Part shown: positions 1-7,285 of the stretch, one piece after another | How positions within the stretch are numbered: the stretch's first letter is position 1 | Layout: each line of letters opens with the position of its first letter | From: a virus | DNA length: 33,501 bases | Virus record (IMG/VR): IMGVR_UViG_3300034012_001335 | Span: 1-33,501 of that record | Reading direction: 5' to 3' (one strand) | Notes under the pieces: model-generated | What the model saw: only the letters and a program-made list of their open reading frames with translations | What the model was told of the DNA's origin: nothing | Databases searched by the model: none | Translations under genes and position numbers: made by a program

Positions 1-549
1 AAGGGGTTGTTTTTTGCTTACATCAACACCGTCGAAGAGTGCGAAGAGATCCGCGCCCGCTACGGGGTGGAACCTAAGCACACGTTCCTGGATGTTGGAT
101 TCGATCAGGAGCGCATGGCCGGAATCATTAACCGATACGGCTGGCAGGGTCTAAAAGGCGACGGGAATCGAAAGAGCGGCTGGGACTGGCCAGTCAAAGG
201 CGACCCGAACCGGAAGGAAATCCGGCTATACTCGAAACGATGGATTGCCTTGTCGAAGGAAAAGAAACCCGCGACCTGCTGGCACATTGCAACCGAGCCG
301 ATCCAGTATATTTTGCAGCGACTTATGAACGGCGAGGGCGCAGAATGGCTAGTTGAGGACGACGCGCCGCCGAGCTATGCGAAGCACCTCAACGGCGAGC
401 GGTTGGAAACCACCAAGGACAGCCGGGGTAAGGAAATCCGCAAGTGGGTGCGCAAGGGAGCTAACCACGGACGCGATTGCGAGGCGTATCAAATTGCTGC
501 CGCCTTAATGTTCAGAATCTTCACCCCACCAATCAAAGACGATGAGTAA
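1..549 (+). CDS. Terminase large subunit, C-terminal fragment (gpA-like)
   Basis: This is the 3' end of a gene that starts before the window; the frame is open from base 1, so the TTG at 7 is not a true start. The visible 183 codons fit the nuclease domain of a lambda gpA-like large terminase, which cuts concatemeric DNA at the prohead portal. Support is the LDVGF segment near the start and the closing pattern GANHGRDCEAYQIAAALMF, matching the family's typical ending of (N)H.xDCE.y..AAA. Position also fits, since joining protein, portal, protease and capsid genes follow. The last codons overlap the next gene (ATGAGTAA), suggesting coupled translation. Only the last third or so of the protein can be judged. 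Confidence 0.8.
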   Translation, partial: KGLFFAYINTVEECEEIRARYGVEPKHTFLDVGFDQERMAGIINRYGWQGLKGDGNRKSGWDWPVKGDPNRKEIRLYSKRWIALSKEKKPATCWHIATEPIQYILQRLMNGEGAEWLVEDDAPPSYAKHLNGERLETTKDSRGKEIRKWVRKGANHGRDCEAYQIAAALMFRIFTPPIKDDE

Positions 550-865
550 AAAACGCGGAGTCTACCGAATGCGACACATCGAAACCAAACGCCGCGACAA
601 CGAGGCGCGAAAGGGCGACGACCTCGCCTTCTACCACGACCCCGAAAAGCCGACCGGATGGGTGAGCTTAAAAGGCAAACAGCAACCACCGGAAAACCGC
701 ATCAGGCAGGAATATATCGCGGTTGAAACTATCGACCCCGAAACCCAGCGCGAGCTAGTCCGCGCCGTGTCGGGAGGCAGTCACAAGCTCGACCGATACC
801 ACGCCGCACGGATCATCGTCGCGCAGGCGATAGAGCGCGGATTGATACGGGAATCGGATGCGTGA
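542..865 (+). CDS. Small hypothetical protein downstream of terminase
   Basis: A 107-residue, strongly charged soluble protein that I do not recognise. It is basic at the N terminus (MSKKRGVYRMRH) and has a helical-looking C-terminal third around HAARIIVAQAIERG. The start overlaps the terminase stop by 8 bases, so it is probably translated with terminase. No membrane segment or known motif is seen. Its place between terminase and the gpW-like protein could suit a packaging accessory, but that rests on position alone. The stop is followed at once by the promoter of the structured RNA region. Confidence 0.6.
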   Translation: MSKKRGVYRMRHIETKRRDNEARKGDDLAFYHDPEKPTGWVSLKGKQQPPENRIRQEYIAVETIDPETQRELVRAVSGGSHKLDRYHAARIIVAQAIERGLIRESDA

Positions 866-904
866 AAAATAATGCTTGCGGCCAATCCAGATCGGTGGTT
901 TTCT
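862..904 (+). promoter_or_regulatory. A-tract/TTGCGG promoter of the structured RNA
   Basis: GTGAAAAA at 862 lies 14 bp upstream of a TTGCGG -35 (876-881). A 17-bp spacer leads to TTTTCT (899-904), a poor -10. Architecture matches the A-tract promoters before the genes at 5979, 17059, 19533, 23532 and 33121. The expected +1 is near 911, the 5' edge of the folded RNA element. The -10 is the weak point of this call. Confidence 0.45.
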
Positions 905-909
905 ACCTG

Positions 910-1000
910 CGGCGGAGGTGCAATTCAGCCAACAGACTTCACGGGTGTAAGCACCCACCAAGCCCCGCACTGTATTGCACCTCCAGTCGCGGGGCTTTTC
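910..1000 (+). ncRNA. Candidate C4-like antisense/pseudoknot RNA
   Basis: The segment holds three linked structures. GGAGGTGCAAT (914-924) is perfectly complementary to ATTGCACCTCC (974-984). A small hairpin GGGTG/CACCC lies at 943-956. A strong stem, AGCCCCGC (961-968) with GCGGGGCT (989-996), is extended by ACTG/CAGT (969-972/984-987) and followed by TTTT. The loop of that terminator-like hairpin is almost exactly the sequence complementary to 915-924, so the RNA can form a pseudoknot, or two RNAs can pair in trans. From memory, the sequence around ACCTGCGGCGG and the layout resemble the C4 antisense RNA of P1/P7-type phages (and P4 CI RNA), which pair with a nearby leader to silence downstream genes. 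Family identity is inferred, not verified; the pairing is directly visible. Confidence 0.55.
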
Positions 1001-1189
1001 CTTTCCATGGGACTTGTTACCCGCCTGTTCCAAAGCCGCACAGACCAACAGCAAAAGGCACAACGTGACGCAGAGGGTAAATGCTTGCGCGTCCAAAAAC
1101 AAGGCAAGCAGGGTCACCCGTTTTCCAACGCTTTTCAGTGGGGGAAGAGGGGGTATTGCCAAAGTAGAAGAAACAATGAATCACCGATT
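1001..1189 (+). other. Non-coding stretch after the structured RNA
   Basis: Together with the preceding RNA this makes a gap of about 320 bases without a convincing gene. Reading frames cross it, but their products look like random, Cys- and Ser-rich translation. A copy of ATGCTTGCGCG at 1081-1091 echoes the A-tract promoter family without its A-tract or a clear -10. Proteobacterial phages with C4/P4-type immunity RNAs often have such a poorly coding stretch (annotated ash or icd-like) after the RNA. I infer that this is the target leader of the RNA. Confidence 0.35.
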
Positions 1190-1474
1190 ATGAAAATAAC
1201 ACCAGATAAAACGCCAGTAAACAAACAAGCATCGGTTCAATTATCGCGCGGCACAGGGCAAATAGAAACCGTAGAGGCGGCGTTGGCTCACTTTGGAGAG
1301 CGTATTGCGTCGCCTGAGTTCGCTGGTCATGTCCGGCAAATGATCGAGGCCGGCACAAATGTAAAATATGAGCTAACTGTGAAAAAAGGGAATCAACCCG
1401 GATTTATTGTTTCGCTAAACTACACAATGGAAGCGGCAAAACAACCGCTAGGCACTTTGCTTCGCCTTACGTGA
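1190..1474 (+). CDS. Hypothetical protein
   Basis: A 94-residue protein beginning MKITPDKTPVNK; not recognised. The frame is open further upstream to 872, but that part (from MLAANPDRW) looks non-coding and overlaps the folded RNA, so I chose the ATG at 1190. The body alternates a helix-rich part (VEAALAHFGERIASPEFAGHVRQMIEAG) with a strand-rich C-terminal part (NVKYELTVKK through GFIVSLNYTM). No signal peptide or membrane segment is seen. It is the first real gene after the C4-like region and could be what that RNA controls, but this is inference. Confidence 0.55.
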   Translation: MKITPDKTPVNKQASVQLSRGTGQIETVEAALAHFGERIASPEFAGHVRQMIEAGTNVKYELTVKKGNQPGFIVSLNYTMEAAKQPLGTLLRLT

Positions 1475-1495
1475 CATTTACAGCCTTTGCGCCGT

Positions 1496-1524
1496 TTGAC
1501 TTTCGCACCGCATCGGGCAAAGAT
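1496..1524 (+). promoter_or_regulatory. TTGACTTTCGC-type promoter, leaderless start at 1530
   Basis: TTGACT (1496-1501), a 17-bp spacer starting TTCGC, then AAAGAT (1519-1524), with the ATG only 5 bases later. The start codon thus falls at the expected transcription start, implying a leaderless mRNA. The same arrangement precedes the genes at 5599, 6518, 7736 and 12557. Confidence 0.6.
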
Positions 1525-1529
1525 ACGGC

Positions 1530-1805
1530 ATGTCGCCGTTTCACCAAGCTCAGGGAATTTTCCGCGCAATTCGCGGCAATTCCACGCTCATTGAGGAGCA
1601 GAAAGCCGCGTATCTCGCAGCAGCGCGGGCGATAACCTCGACAACTGGCGGCGTTCAAGTCGAATCCGCGACCGTCAACGGGCAAAGTTTTTCCGGCAAA
1701 GCAACCTCAACACCCGCCGAACGGTTTGAGGTATTGCAAATCCTTATGGGCATGATCGACCGAGATAGTGCCGGAACCCGCCAAACCGTTGCCCGCTTTT
1801 TATGA
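1530..1805 (+). CDS. gpW-like head-tail joining protein
   Basis: A 91-residue protein, slightly longer than lambda gpW (68 residues), in the classical gpW position between terminase and portal. The helix-rich N terminus (EEQKAAYLAAARAI) is followed by a short beta element, VQVESATVNGQSFSG, then by PAERFEVLQILMGMID. This resembles the gpW layout of helix, beta hairpin (v.v.G.s) and helix. Such proteins stabilise DNA-filled heads and form the platform for tail attachment. The stop overlaps the portal start (ATGA), indicating coupling. The family call is inferred from layout and position. Confidence 0.55.
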   Translation: MSPFHQAQGIFRAIRGNSTLIEEQKAAYLAAARAITSTTGGVQVESATVNGQSFSGKATSTPAERFEVLQILMGMIDRDSAGTRQTVARFL

Positions 1806-3292
1806 TCGTTGACCAATACGGAAACCTGACGCAGAGCAACCTTTACCGCAGGCCATCACGGCACGCGAACCTAGGCGGTGGAGAGCGGCCTAGCGAGTCG
1901 CGGAACCTTCGTGACCTGCATAAGATCGTCACAAAATACGACCGCCAGACGCTATCCAGCGCATCGCGGACGCTGTATCTCAACTCCCCGCTAATGGTCG
2001 GCGCACTCAACCAGATCGGCATTTATGCGGTCGGCAATGCATGGCATCCGGTCTATAAAGGCACGGACAAGGAAGGCGGTGACGCGATTAAGGACTGGTT
2101 GAAAGACGAGTGGTATCCGATTTGCAACATCGCCGGGGACATCGCGGATTTTACCTCTGACCTCTACGTTGACTCGATCAGCATGGATCGTGACGGGGAG
2201 GTTTTCGAGTATTTCACCGCCTCGCCAAGCGGCTATCCGCAGATTCAGCAAATCCCCTCGCACCGCATTGACAGCGGCGGCATGGCGGATGGGATTCTAA
2301 GGGATGGCACGTATTCCGGATACGAGCTTTACGATGGTATCGTGTATTTCCCGAATACATCCATCCCCGTCGCCTACTGCCTTTGCGACGTTGACGGGAA
2401 GTTCCAGCAATACATCGAGAAGCGGTTTATTATGCACGTTTTCGACCGCTACTGGCCGGAACAACGCAGGGGATTACCGCTTTTCTACCCATCGCTTAAC
2501 AACCTCCGTGACATCATGCAGAGCGAGGAATGGGAGCGCATGAACCTGCTTTCCATGTCCAGCCTCAACTACACGGTTGAGAATCTGTCAGGTGGCCCCG
2601 ATCCCGAAGACCCGACATATGTGCCGGGCGATTGCGGGAAGCTCGCTGCCGAGTATCTCCAAGGCGGGCGCATCATGTATGCGAAGGCTGGAGCAGGCGA
2701 GAAGATCACCCAGCATCAGAACTTCCGCCCCGGCAATCCGTGGCATGAATTTTACGACATGCAAGCCCGCCAGTGCCTTGTCGGTGCTTGTCTACCTGCC
2801 ACGCTCTGGAAGCCATCTGGACAAGGAACCGCGCAGCGCGAGGACATCGGCAAAGCATGCCGCTTTGTCGAAGACCGCCAATCCACCCTCGCCAAAATCG
2901 CCAAGTGGAGAGTCACCAAGGCCGTAGCATGGGCGATGGAGAACGACCGCGTTCCGAAGATTCAGCAATGGTGGAACTGGAGCTTCACCACCCCGCCGAA
3001 GCTCACGATTGACGACGGACGAAGCCTCAAAGAGAAGATGGCTCTTTACGACAAGGGTCTGATTAACGCCACGCAAATCCTTGGCGAACTATCTCTTGAC
3101 CTTGGCGAGACTCTTAAAGAACGCGCCACGGAAGAGGCAAAACGCCTTGTTGCCATCCGCGAAGCTAACGAGGAATATGAGGTGGAAATCGACCCACGCG
3201 GCGTGCGCCTCATCACCGCAAACGAGCAACCGCCGAAAGAGGATCAATACGATACGAACGAAGAAACCACCCAACAGGAGGAAGAACCATGA
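1802..3292 (+). CDS. Phage portal protein (lambda gpB-like)
   Basis: A 496-residue portal protein, a normal length for the lambda-type family. It would form the dodecameric ring through which DNA enters the head and onto which the tail docks. Family-like parts are SPLMVGALNQIGIYAVGN near residue 60, the conserved mid-region with HVFDRYWPEQRRGLPLFYPS, and the C-terminal helical segment GQGTAQREDIGKACRFVEDRQ. The charged, Glu/Gln-rich tail is typical. It starts inside the gpW-like gene (ATGA) and overlaps the protease start by 4 bases. No truncation is seen. Confidence 0.88.
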   Translation: MIVDQYGNLTQSNLYRRPSRHANLGGGERPSESRNLRDLHKIVTKYDRQTLSSASRTLYLNSPLMVGALNQIGIYAVGNAWHPVYKGTDKEGGDAIKDWLKDEWYPICNIAGDIADFTSDLYVDSISMDRDGEVFEYFTASPSGYPQIQQIPSHRIDSGGMADGILRDGTYSGYELYDGIVYFPNTSIPVAYCLCDVDGKFQQYIEKRFIMHVFDRYWPEQRRGLPLFYPSLNNLRDIMQSEEWERMNLLSMSSLNYTVENLSGGPDPEDPTYVPGDCGKLAAEYLQGGRIMYAKAGAGEKITQHQNFRPGNPWHEFYDMQARQCLVGACLPATLWKPSGQGTAQREDIGKACRFVEDRQSTLAKIAKWRVTKAVAWAMENDRVPKIQQWWNWSFTTPPKLTIDDGRSLKEKMALYDKGLINATQILGELSLDLGETLKERATEEAKRLVAIREANEEYEVEIDPRGVRLITANEQPPKEDQYDTNEETTQQEEEP

Positions 3293-4329
3293 TTACAATC
3301 GAAAACAAAGCAGGTAAGGTGAAGCTGAATGAAGCCGTCACGCAAGACAGCATCAAACGCATGATTGACGAAATCGGGCGCATGTTCGGAGCGAAAGCCG
3401 TTGCCGAGGGCGCGGACTTTGGTGAGATCATGAACTGCGCGGAAAACGCCGTTGACGTTCTCGACATCGAAATTAACTCCCCAGGCGGAAGCGTATTCGA
3501 CGGATACACCATCTATCAGGAAATCAAATCCCTCCGCGACCGTGGCGTGGCTGTCAACGCGACCATCACCGGAATGGCCGCGAGCATGGCCAGCGTGATT
3601 GCAATGGCGGCGGACAAAATTTCCATCGTCAAGCATGGCCGCATGATGATCCATGACGCATCCAGCGCGGCACAAGGCAACGCGGAAAGCCTCCGTAAAA
3701 CCGCCGAACTACTCGACGGCATCAGCGATGACATCGCCGGAATCTATGCCGAACGCACCGGAATTGATAAGGAGGAAATCCGCGAAATGATGAAGCGCGA
3801 AACATGGATGACCGCCCGCGAAAGCATCGCTAACGGCTTCGTGGACGAGGTGCTAGGTGAGCAATTTGACTTTCGCGAAGAAAAGGCGCAATCTAACGCC
3901 ATGAGCTTTTTAAATCGCCTCACCAATCCATCGTCCGAAGAGTCCATCGAGCGCATCTCCGCACTGGAAGCCGACCTCACCGCGCAAGCCGCAGAGTTTC
4001 AATCCAAGCTCGACAAGGCCGAAGCCGCTCTCCAAGAGGCCGCAACCATCCAAGCCGAAAACATCGAACTCCGCGCCAAGGTCGAACTTGTTCCGACCCT
4101 TGAGGCGAAGATCACAGAACTCGAAAACGCCGCGAAGATCACCGCCGAAAAGATCGACACCGCCGCCGCACAAAAGCTGGCAAGCATGGGACACGGCGAG
4201 CCGCTTGACCTTGGCGCGAAGGCTCCGACAGAAACCAGCGCAAAGGAACTCAGCCTTGTGGCGTTCAACGAACTCACCCCTTCTCAACGCATGGACTTCA
4301 TTAAGTCCGGCGGCAAAATCTCCAACTAA
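3289..4329 (+). CDS. ClpP-like prohead protease with scaffold-like C terminus
   Basis: A 346-residue head maturation protease. The ClpP/S49 fold is clear: INSPGGSVFDGY (residues 62-73), nucleophile Ser99 in GMAASMAS, His122 in MMIHDAS, and probable Asp186 in ANGFVDEVL. Residues of about 200-300 form a long Ala/Glu/Lys-rich coiled coil (SALEADLTAQAAEFQSKLDK onward), like the scaffold part of lambda C/Nu3 proteins. One polypeptide therefore probably supplies protease and scaffold, and then cleaves itself during head maturation. The start has a strong Shine-Dalgarno (AGGAGG at about 3278), unusual among its neighbours. No internal start for a separate scaffold could be proven. Confidence 0.88.
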   Translation: MITIENKAGKVKLNEAVTQDSIKRMIDEIGRMFGAKAVAEGADFGEIMNCAENAVDVLDIEINSPGGSVFDGYTIYQEIKSLRDRGVAVNATITGMAASMASVIAMAADKISIVKHGRMMIHDASSAAQGNAESLRKTAELLDGISDDIAGIYAERTGIDKEEIREMMKRETWMTARESIANGFVDEVLGEQFDFREEKAQSNAMSFLNRLTNPSSEESIERISALEADLTAQAAEFQSKLDKAEAALQEAATIQAENIELRAKVELVPTLEAKITELENAAKITAEKIDTAAAQKLASMGHGEPLDLGAKAPTETSAKELSLVAFNELTPSQRMDFIKSGGKISN

Positions 4330-4342
4330 CTAAACTACCACC

Positions 4343-5491
4343 ATGCCAAATACTCTCACTAACCTAGTCGCCGACGCATACACCGCGTTGGATGTCGTTT
4401 CCCGCGAGCTTGTGGGATTCATTCCGTCCGTCACCCGTGACGCATCCGTTGACCGCGTAGCCGTTGGTCAAAATGTCCGCAGCTTCAAGACCGCCGCAAA
4501 TACTGCCGGTAAGGACATCGAAGCTGCAATGGCATTTCCTACCGCCGCGTATCAAACCGTTGGTAACGAAGCTATCACGATCAGTAAGGCACGCGCCTTT
4601 CCGTTTTCGTGGACTGCTGAGGAGCAATACACGGTGAACGCCGGAGCCGGAACGCTTTCGGTTGCTCAAGACCAAATCGCCCAAGCCTACCGCGCTGCCG
4701 TCAACGAAATCGAAAACGACATCGCCGACGCTGCCGCACTTGGCGCATCCGGCGGCATCACTCCGAACGCAAGCGCCCTTTTCAGCGCAACCCTGAAAGA
4801 CGGCGCGTTTGCCAAGAAGTTCCTCGATGATCGTGGCGCACCACTCAGCGACCGTCACATGGTGCTTAATACCACCGCATCGGCAGCAATGCGCGGACTC
4901 ACCCAGCTTACCAACGTAGGTGATGCGGGAGATCAAGGACTGCTTCGTCAAGGCGTTATTGGAAACCTCTTTGGGTTTAACGTGCGCGAATCCGCTCAAG
5001 TTGGATTGACCGCAACCGCAACAGGAGCTAACTACCTTGTTGATAACGTCGCAGGCTATGCTGTTGGAGCAACCACAATCCACGTTGACACTGGAACCGG
5101 ATCAATCCCAGCAGGTTCGCTCGTAACCATCGGCGGAAATAGCTACATGGTTGTTACCGGAACCGCTGGCGACGGAGATCAAGACATCGTTATTGCAGCG
5201 CCGGGACTTATCAAGGCAATCTCCAATAATGACCCAGTCACCGTGCTTTCCGCTCAGGATGCAAACGCCGCATTCAGCCGCAACGCTATCGTCCTTGCCA
5301 CCCGCCTCCCAGCCGTGCCAATCGGCGGCGAAGACCTCGCCATCATGCGCGAAGTCATCACCGACCCACGCAGCGGCCTGAGCTTTGAGCTTGCGGTTTA
5401 TCCCGGCTACCGGATGGTTCATTACGAGATCGGCGTTCTCTGGGGCGCGAAGGTTCTCAAGCCGGAGCATATCTGCCTCCTCACCGATTAA
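4343..5491 (+). CDS. Major capsid protein (P22 coat-like)
   Basis: A 382-residue protein directly after the protease/scaffold gene, where the major head protein belongs. The N-terminal part (NLVADAYTALDVVSRELVG, then PSVTRDASVDRVAVGQNVR) and the C-terminal run (DPRSGLSFELAVYPGY, ending WGAKVLKPEHICLLTD) resemble the P22-type coat family. Residues 240-290 form a glycine-rich beta segment (VDTGTGSIPAGSLVTIGGNS), probably the inserted domain typical of P22-like coats. The start has only a C/A-rich leader and no Shine-Dalgarno. A strong terminator follows, fitting high expression of one transcript. HK97-type folds are shared widely, so the P22 sub-family is less sure than the capsid role. Confidence 0.8.
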   Translation: MPNTLTNLVADAYTALDVVSRELVGFIPSVTRDASVDRVAVGQNVRSFKTAANTAGKDIEAAMAFPTAAYQTVGNEAITISKARAFPFSWTAEEQYTVNAGAGTLSVAQDQIAQAYRAAVNEIENDIADAAALGASGGITPNASALFSATLKDGAFAKKFLDDRGAPLSDRHMVLNTTASAAMRGLTQLTNVGDAGDQGLLRQGVIGNLFGFNVRESAQVGLTATATGANYLVDNVAGYAVGATTIHVDTGTGSIPAGSLVTIGGNSYMVVTGTAGDGDQDIVIAAPGLIKAISNNDPVTVLSAQDANAAFSRNAIVLATRLPAVPIGGEDLAIMREVITDPRSGLSFELAVYPGYRMVHYEIGVLWGAKVLKPEHICLLTD

Positions 5492-5520
5492 TTTTCTTAG
5501 GCATCTGCTATTCATCCCTA

Positions 5521-5560
5521 TCCGCCGCATCCCTCAAAAGGTGCGGCGGATTTGTTTTGT
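5521..5560 (+). terminator. Rho-independent terminator after capsid gene
   Basis: TCCGCCGCA (5521-5529) pairs perfectly with TGCGGCGGA (5542-5550) around a 12-base loop, followed by TTTGTTTTGT. It separates the capsid transcript from the next promoter at 5565. Confidence 0.85.
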
Positions 5561-5564
5561 GCTT

Positions 5565-5593
5565 TTGACTTTCGCCCCCATCCTTGCAATCTT
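5565..5593 (+). promoter_or_regulatory. TTGACTTTCGC-type promoter, leaderless start at 5599
   Basis: TTGACT (5565-5570), 17-bp spacer starting TTCGCCCCC, AATCTT (5588-5593), then ATG 5 bases later. It comes right after a terminator, which supports real promoter function. Confidence 0.65.
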
Positions 5594-5598
5594 AGGCC

Positions 5599-5934
5599 AT
5601 GTCAATCCTGAGTGACTTCGTTTCCGCCATCGCCCCGCTCGCCCGTGAAATCATCGGCAGCGAGACGCTATCCATCGCAGGAGGGGCGGCTATCGCCGGA
5701 ACATTTAACGAAGCTCGACACTCCCGCGACTACGAGGAAGGCGGATTTGAACGTGATGGCATGATGGACTTCGTGGTTTTGACCGCTGCGTTCACCGCAG
5801 CATACGCCGAATCAGCGACGGCATACCTCGGCAAGAAAGCCACGGCACGCGGCGAAACATGGCGGATTTCTTCCATTTCCAAAGGAGCTTCATTCGTGAC
5901 GATTGGATTGGTTTCAACGAATAAATCATCTTGA
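5599..5934 (+). CDS. Putative head-tail connector / head completion protein
   Basis: A 111-residue protein in the position of lambda gpFII/adaptor proteins. The C-terminal stretch (YLGKKATARGETWRISSISK, then a closing hydrophobic strand VTIGLVSTN) resembles the small beta-barrel head-closure family. The N terminus contains an Ala/Gly-rich hydrophobic segment, IAGGAAIAGTF. It has its own promoter and appears to be made from a leaderless transcript. The specific family is inferred from order and strand pattern only. Confidence 0.5.
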   Translation: MSILSDFVSAIAPLAREIIGSETLSIAGGAAIAGTFNEARHSRDYEEGGFERDGMMDFVVLTAAFTAAYAESATAYLGKKATARGETWRISSISKGASFVTIGLVSTNKSS

Positions 5935-5972
5935 AAAAATAGCTTGCGCGGTTTCAAGCTTATGGGTAGATT
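5931..5972 (+). promoter_or_regulatory. A-tract/TTGCGC promoter of the ligase gene
   Basis: TTGAAAAAAT at 5931, TTGCGC (5944-5949), 17-bp spacer with GTTTCAAG, and TAGATT (5967-5972). The expected +1 coincides with the GTG start at 5979, so this transcript also looks leaderless. It is the best match to consensus among the A-tract family members. Confidence 0.7.
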
Positions 5973-5978
5973 TTCCCC

Positions 5979-6485
5979 GTGAACGAAATCCCCGACAACA
6001 TCACCGACTACCTCGCAAGTGAAAAACTCGACGGCGTGCGCGGAATCTGGACGGGATCAGAGTTCATCACCCGCCACGGGAATATCCTCAACGTCCCAGC
6101 ATGGTTCAAGGTCGGCATGCCATCCGTTCGCCTTGATGGCGAGATTTACATGGGACTCGGAACATTCAACCAACTGCAATCGGAGATGCAGCGCAAGGGC
6201 GGCGAATGGGCAGGTATCCGATTCATGATCTTCGACGCAGCAATCCTCCGCAAGACGACTATTGAACGTATTGCATTCCTTGAAGCTCTTTCTTTGCCAT
6301 CGCATTGCACGGTAATCAGCCACGCACCGCTCGACAACCACGCCGAGCTTGACGAGATGGAAACTGACATCGTGGCACGCGGAGGTGAGGGCATCTGCCT
6401 ACGTCACAAGGACGAGTTCTACCGCCCTAACAACTTCATCAAGGTGAAAAGATTGTTTCCCGATCTTGAGCGGTGGCAAGGCTAG
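5979..6485 (+). CDS. Minimal ATP-dependent DNA ligase (nucleotidyltransferase domain only)
   Basis: A 168-residue protein with all the main nucleotidyltransferase motifs. Motif I is EKLDGVRG with adenylated Lys16; motif III is LDGEIY with Glu55; motif IIIa is FMIFDAA at about 82-88; motif IV is GEGICLR with Glu137; motif V is FIKVKR with Lys155/Lys157. It would seal nicks using ATP. There is no room for the usual OB-fold domain, so it is smaller than most phage ligases. It is oddly placed between head-tail connector genes and has its own A-tract promoter, so it looks like an added moron gene. The start is GTG, chosen because the next Met is far inside the fold. RNA ligase is a less likely alternative. 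Confidence 0.82.
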   Translation: MNEIPDNITDYLASEKLDGVRGIWTGSEFITRHGNILNVPAWFKVGMPSVRLDGEIYMGLGTFNQLQSEMQRKGGEWAGIRFMIFDAAILRKTTIERIAFLEALSLPSHCTVISHAPLDNHAELDEMETDIVARGGEGICLRHKDEFYRPNNFIKVKRLFPDLERWQG

Positions 6486-6511
6486 ACTTTCGCCCATCGC
6501 CTTGCTAACCT
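6483..6511 (+). promoter_or_regulatory. TAGACTTTCGC-type promoter, leaderless start at 6518
   Basis: TAGACT (6483-6488, containing the ligase stop codon TAG), 17-bp spacer starting TTCGCCC, TAACCT (6506-6511), then ATG 6 bases later. Confidence 0.55.
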
Positions 6512-6517
6512 CCCGCC

Positions 6518-7285
6518 ATGCTTCGCGCCTCAATCGACACTCTTGGCATTGCGCGGCAGTTGAAAAAGATTGCCGGAGATTTTGGCGACACGAATGAAGC
6601 GGCGATTGCCCGATGGGGCGTTGCGGTTTGCCGTGATTTAACGAAGCGCACACAGGCTTGGGGTGATGATACGAAGGCGAAGCAAAAGCAAACAGGCGCG
6701 ATACGCATGGACGCAAGCAGAGCGGTTTTCCAAGTCGATAGCGCACCGATTGTGAATCGGATTGAAAGAGGTAAGTTAGCAGGACTAACCATCAAAGGAG
6801 AGCTTGTAAAATTCACACCTGACCGCATCCTTAAAACGCCGCAAGAGGTTGTTGATTTTATCGACATGAACCGCACTAATCGCAAGGGGCGAGTCCCTGT
6901 GATGAATCGTCAACTCAAAGGAGTGGCATCAAAGGCGACAATAAAAAAGGCGATTGCGATTAAAGACAAGCAATCAGGCAAAGCCAAAGGAGGATGGATT
7001 GGAGCGGGAAAAACCATCGGCGCAAAACAGCGCAAAGGGTCACGTATCACCATCGGGAAAGGAGTCGCCGGATATGCCCACAAATTCGCATCGGGCGGCA
7101 CGGCTCAACTTATCCGGTCAACATGGAACCCCATCGGAAAGCTCATCAATAACGTGCCATACGTCGGCACTGATTACGTCCTGAAAAAATCAGACGCGCA
7201 GGGAGCTATCAACCAAGGCGGGCGGATGACGATCAAATGGTATGAATCGGCGATGGCCGCGAAACTCAAACGCAAAAACAAATGA
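6518..7285 (+). CDS. HK97 gp10-like / gpZ-like tail completion protein
   Basis: A 255-residue basic protein. Its N terminus (SIDTLGIARQLKKIAGDFGD) and the later GVAGYAHKFASGGTAQLI with a Lys-rich end fit the minor tail or neck proteins of the HK97 gp10/lambda gpZ group, which finish the tail end that meets the head. The middle is rich in Lys, Gly and Ala. Order supports this: connector before, tail-terminator-like gene after, with a 4-base overlap. Detailed homology is not certain from the residues alone. Confidence 0.55.
   Translation: MLRASIDTLGIARQLKKIAGDFGDTNEAAIARWGVAVCRDLTKRTQAWGDDTKAKQKQTGAIRMDASRAVFQVDSAPIVNRIERGKLAGLTIKGELVKFTPDRILKTPQEVVDFIDMNRTNRKGRVPVMNRQLKGVASKATIKKAIAIKDKQSGKAKGGWIGAGKTIGAKQRKGSRITIGKGVAGYAHKFASGGTAQLIRSTWNPIGKLINNVPYVGTDYVLKKSDAQGAINQGGRMTIKWYESAMAAKLKRKNK

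Noticed and set aside
872-1189. N-terminal extension of the gene at 1190 and the opposite-strand frame at 755-1162
   Set aside because: Both translate the folded RNA region and its leader, have odd Cys/Arg/Ser-rich composition, and have no start signal; similar poorly coding frames are typical around C4-like RNAs.
4364-5083. 239-codon frame on the - strand over the capsid gene
   Set aside because: It is a shadow of the highly coding capsid gene; composition is Cys/Gly-rich and the surrounding genes are all +.
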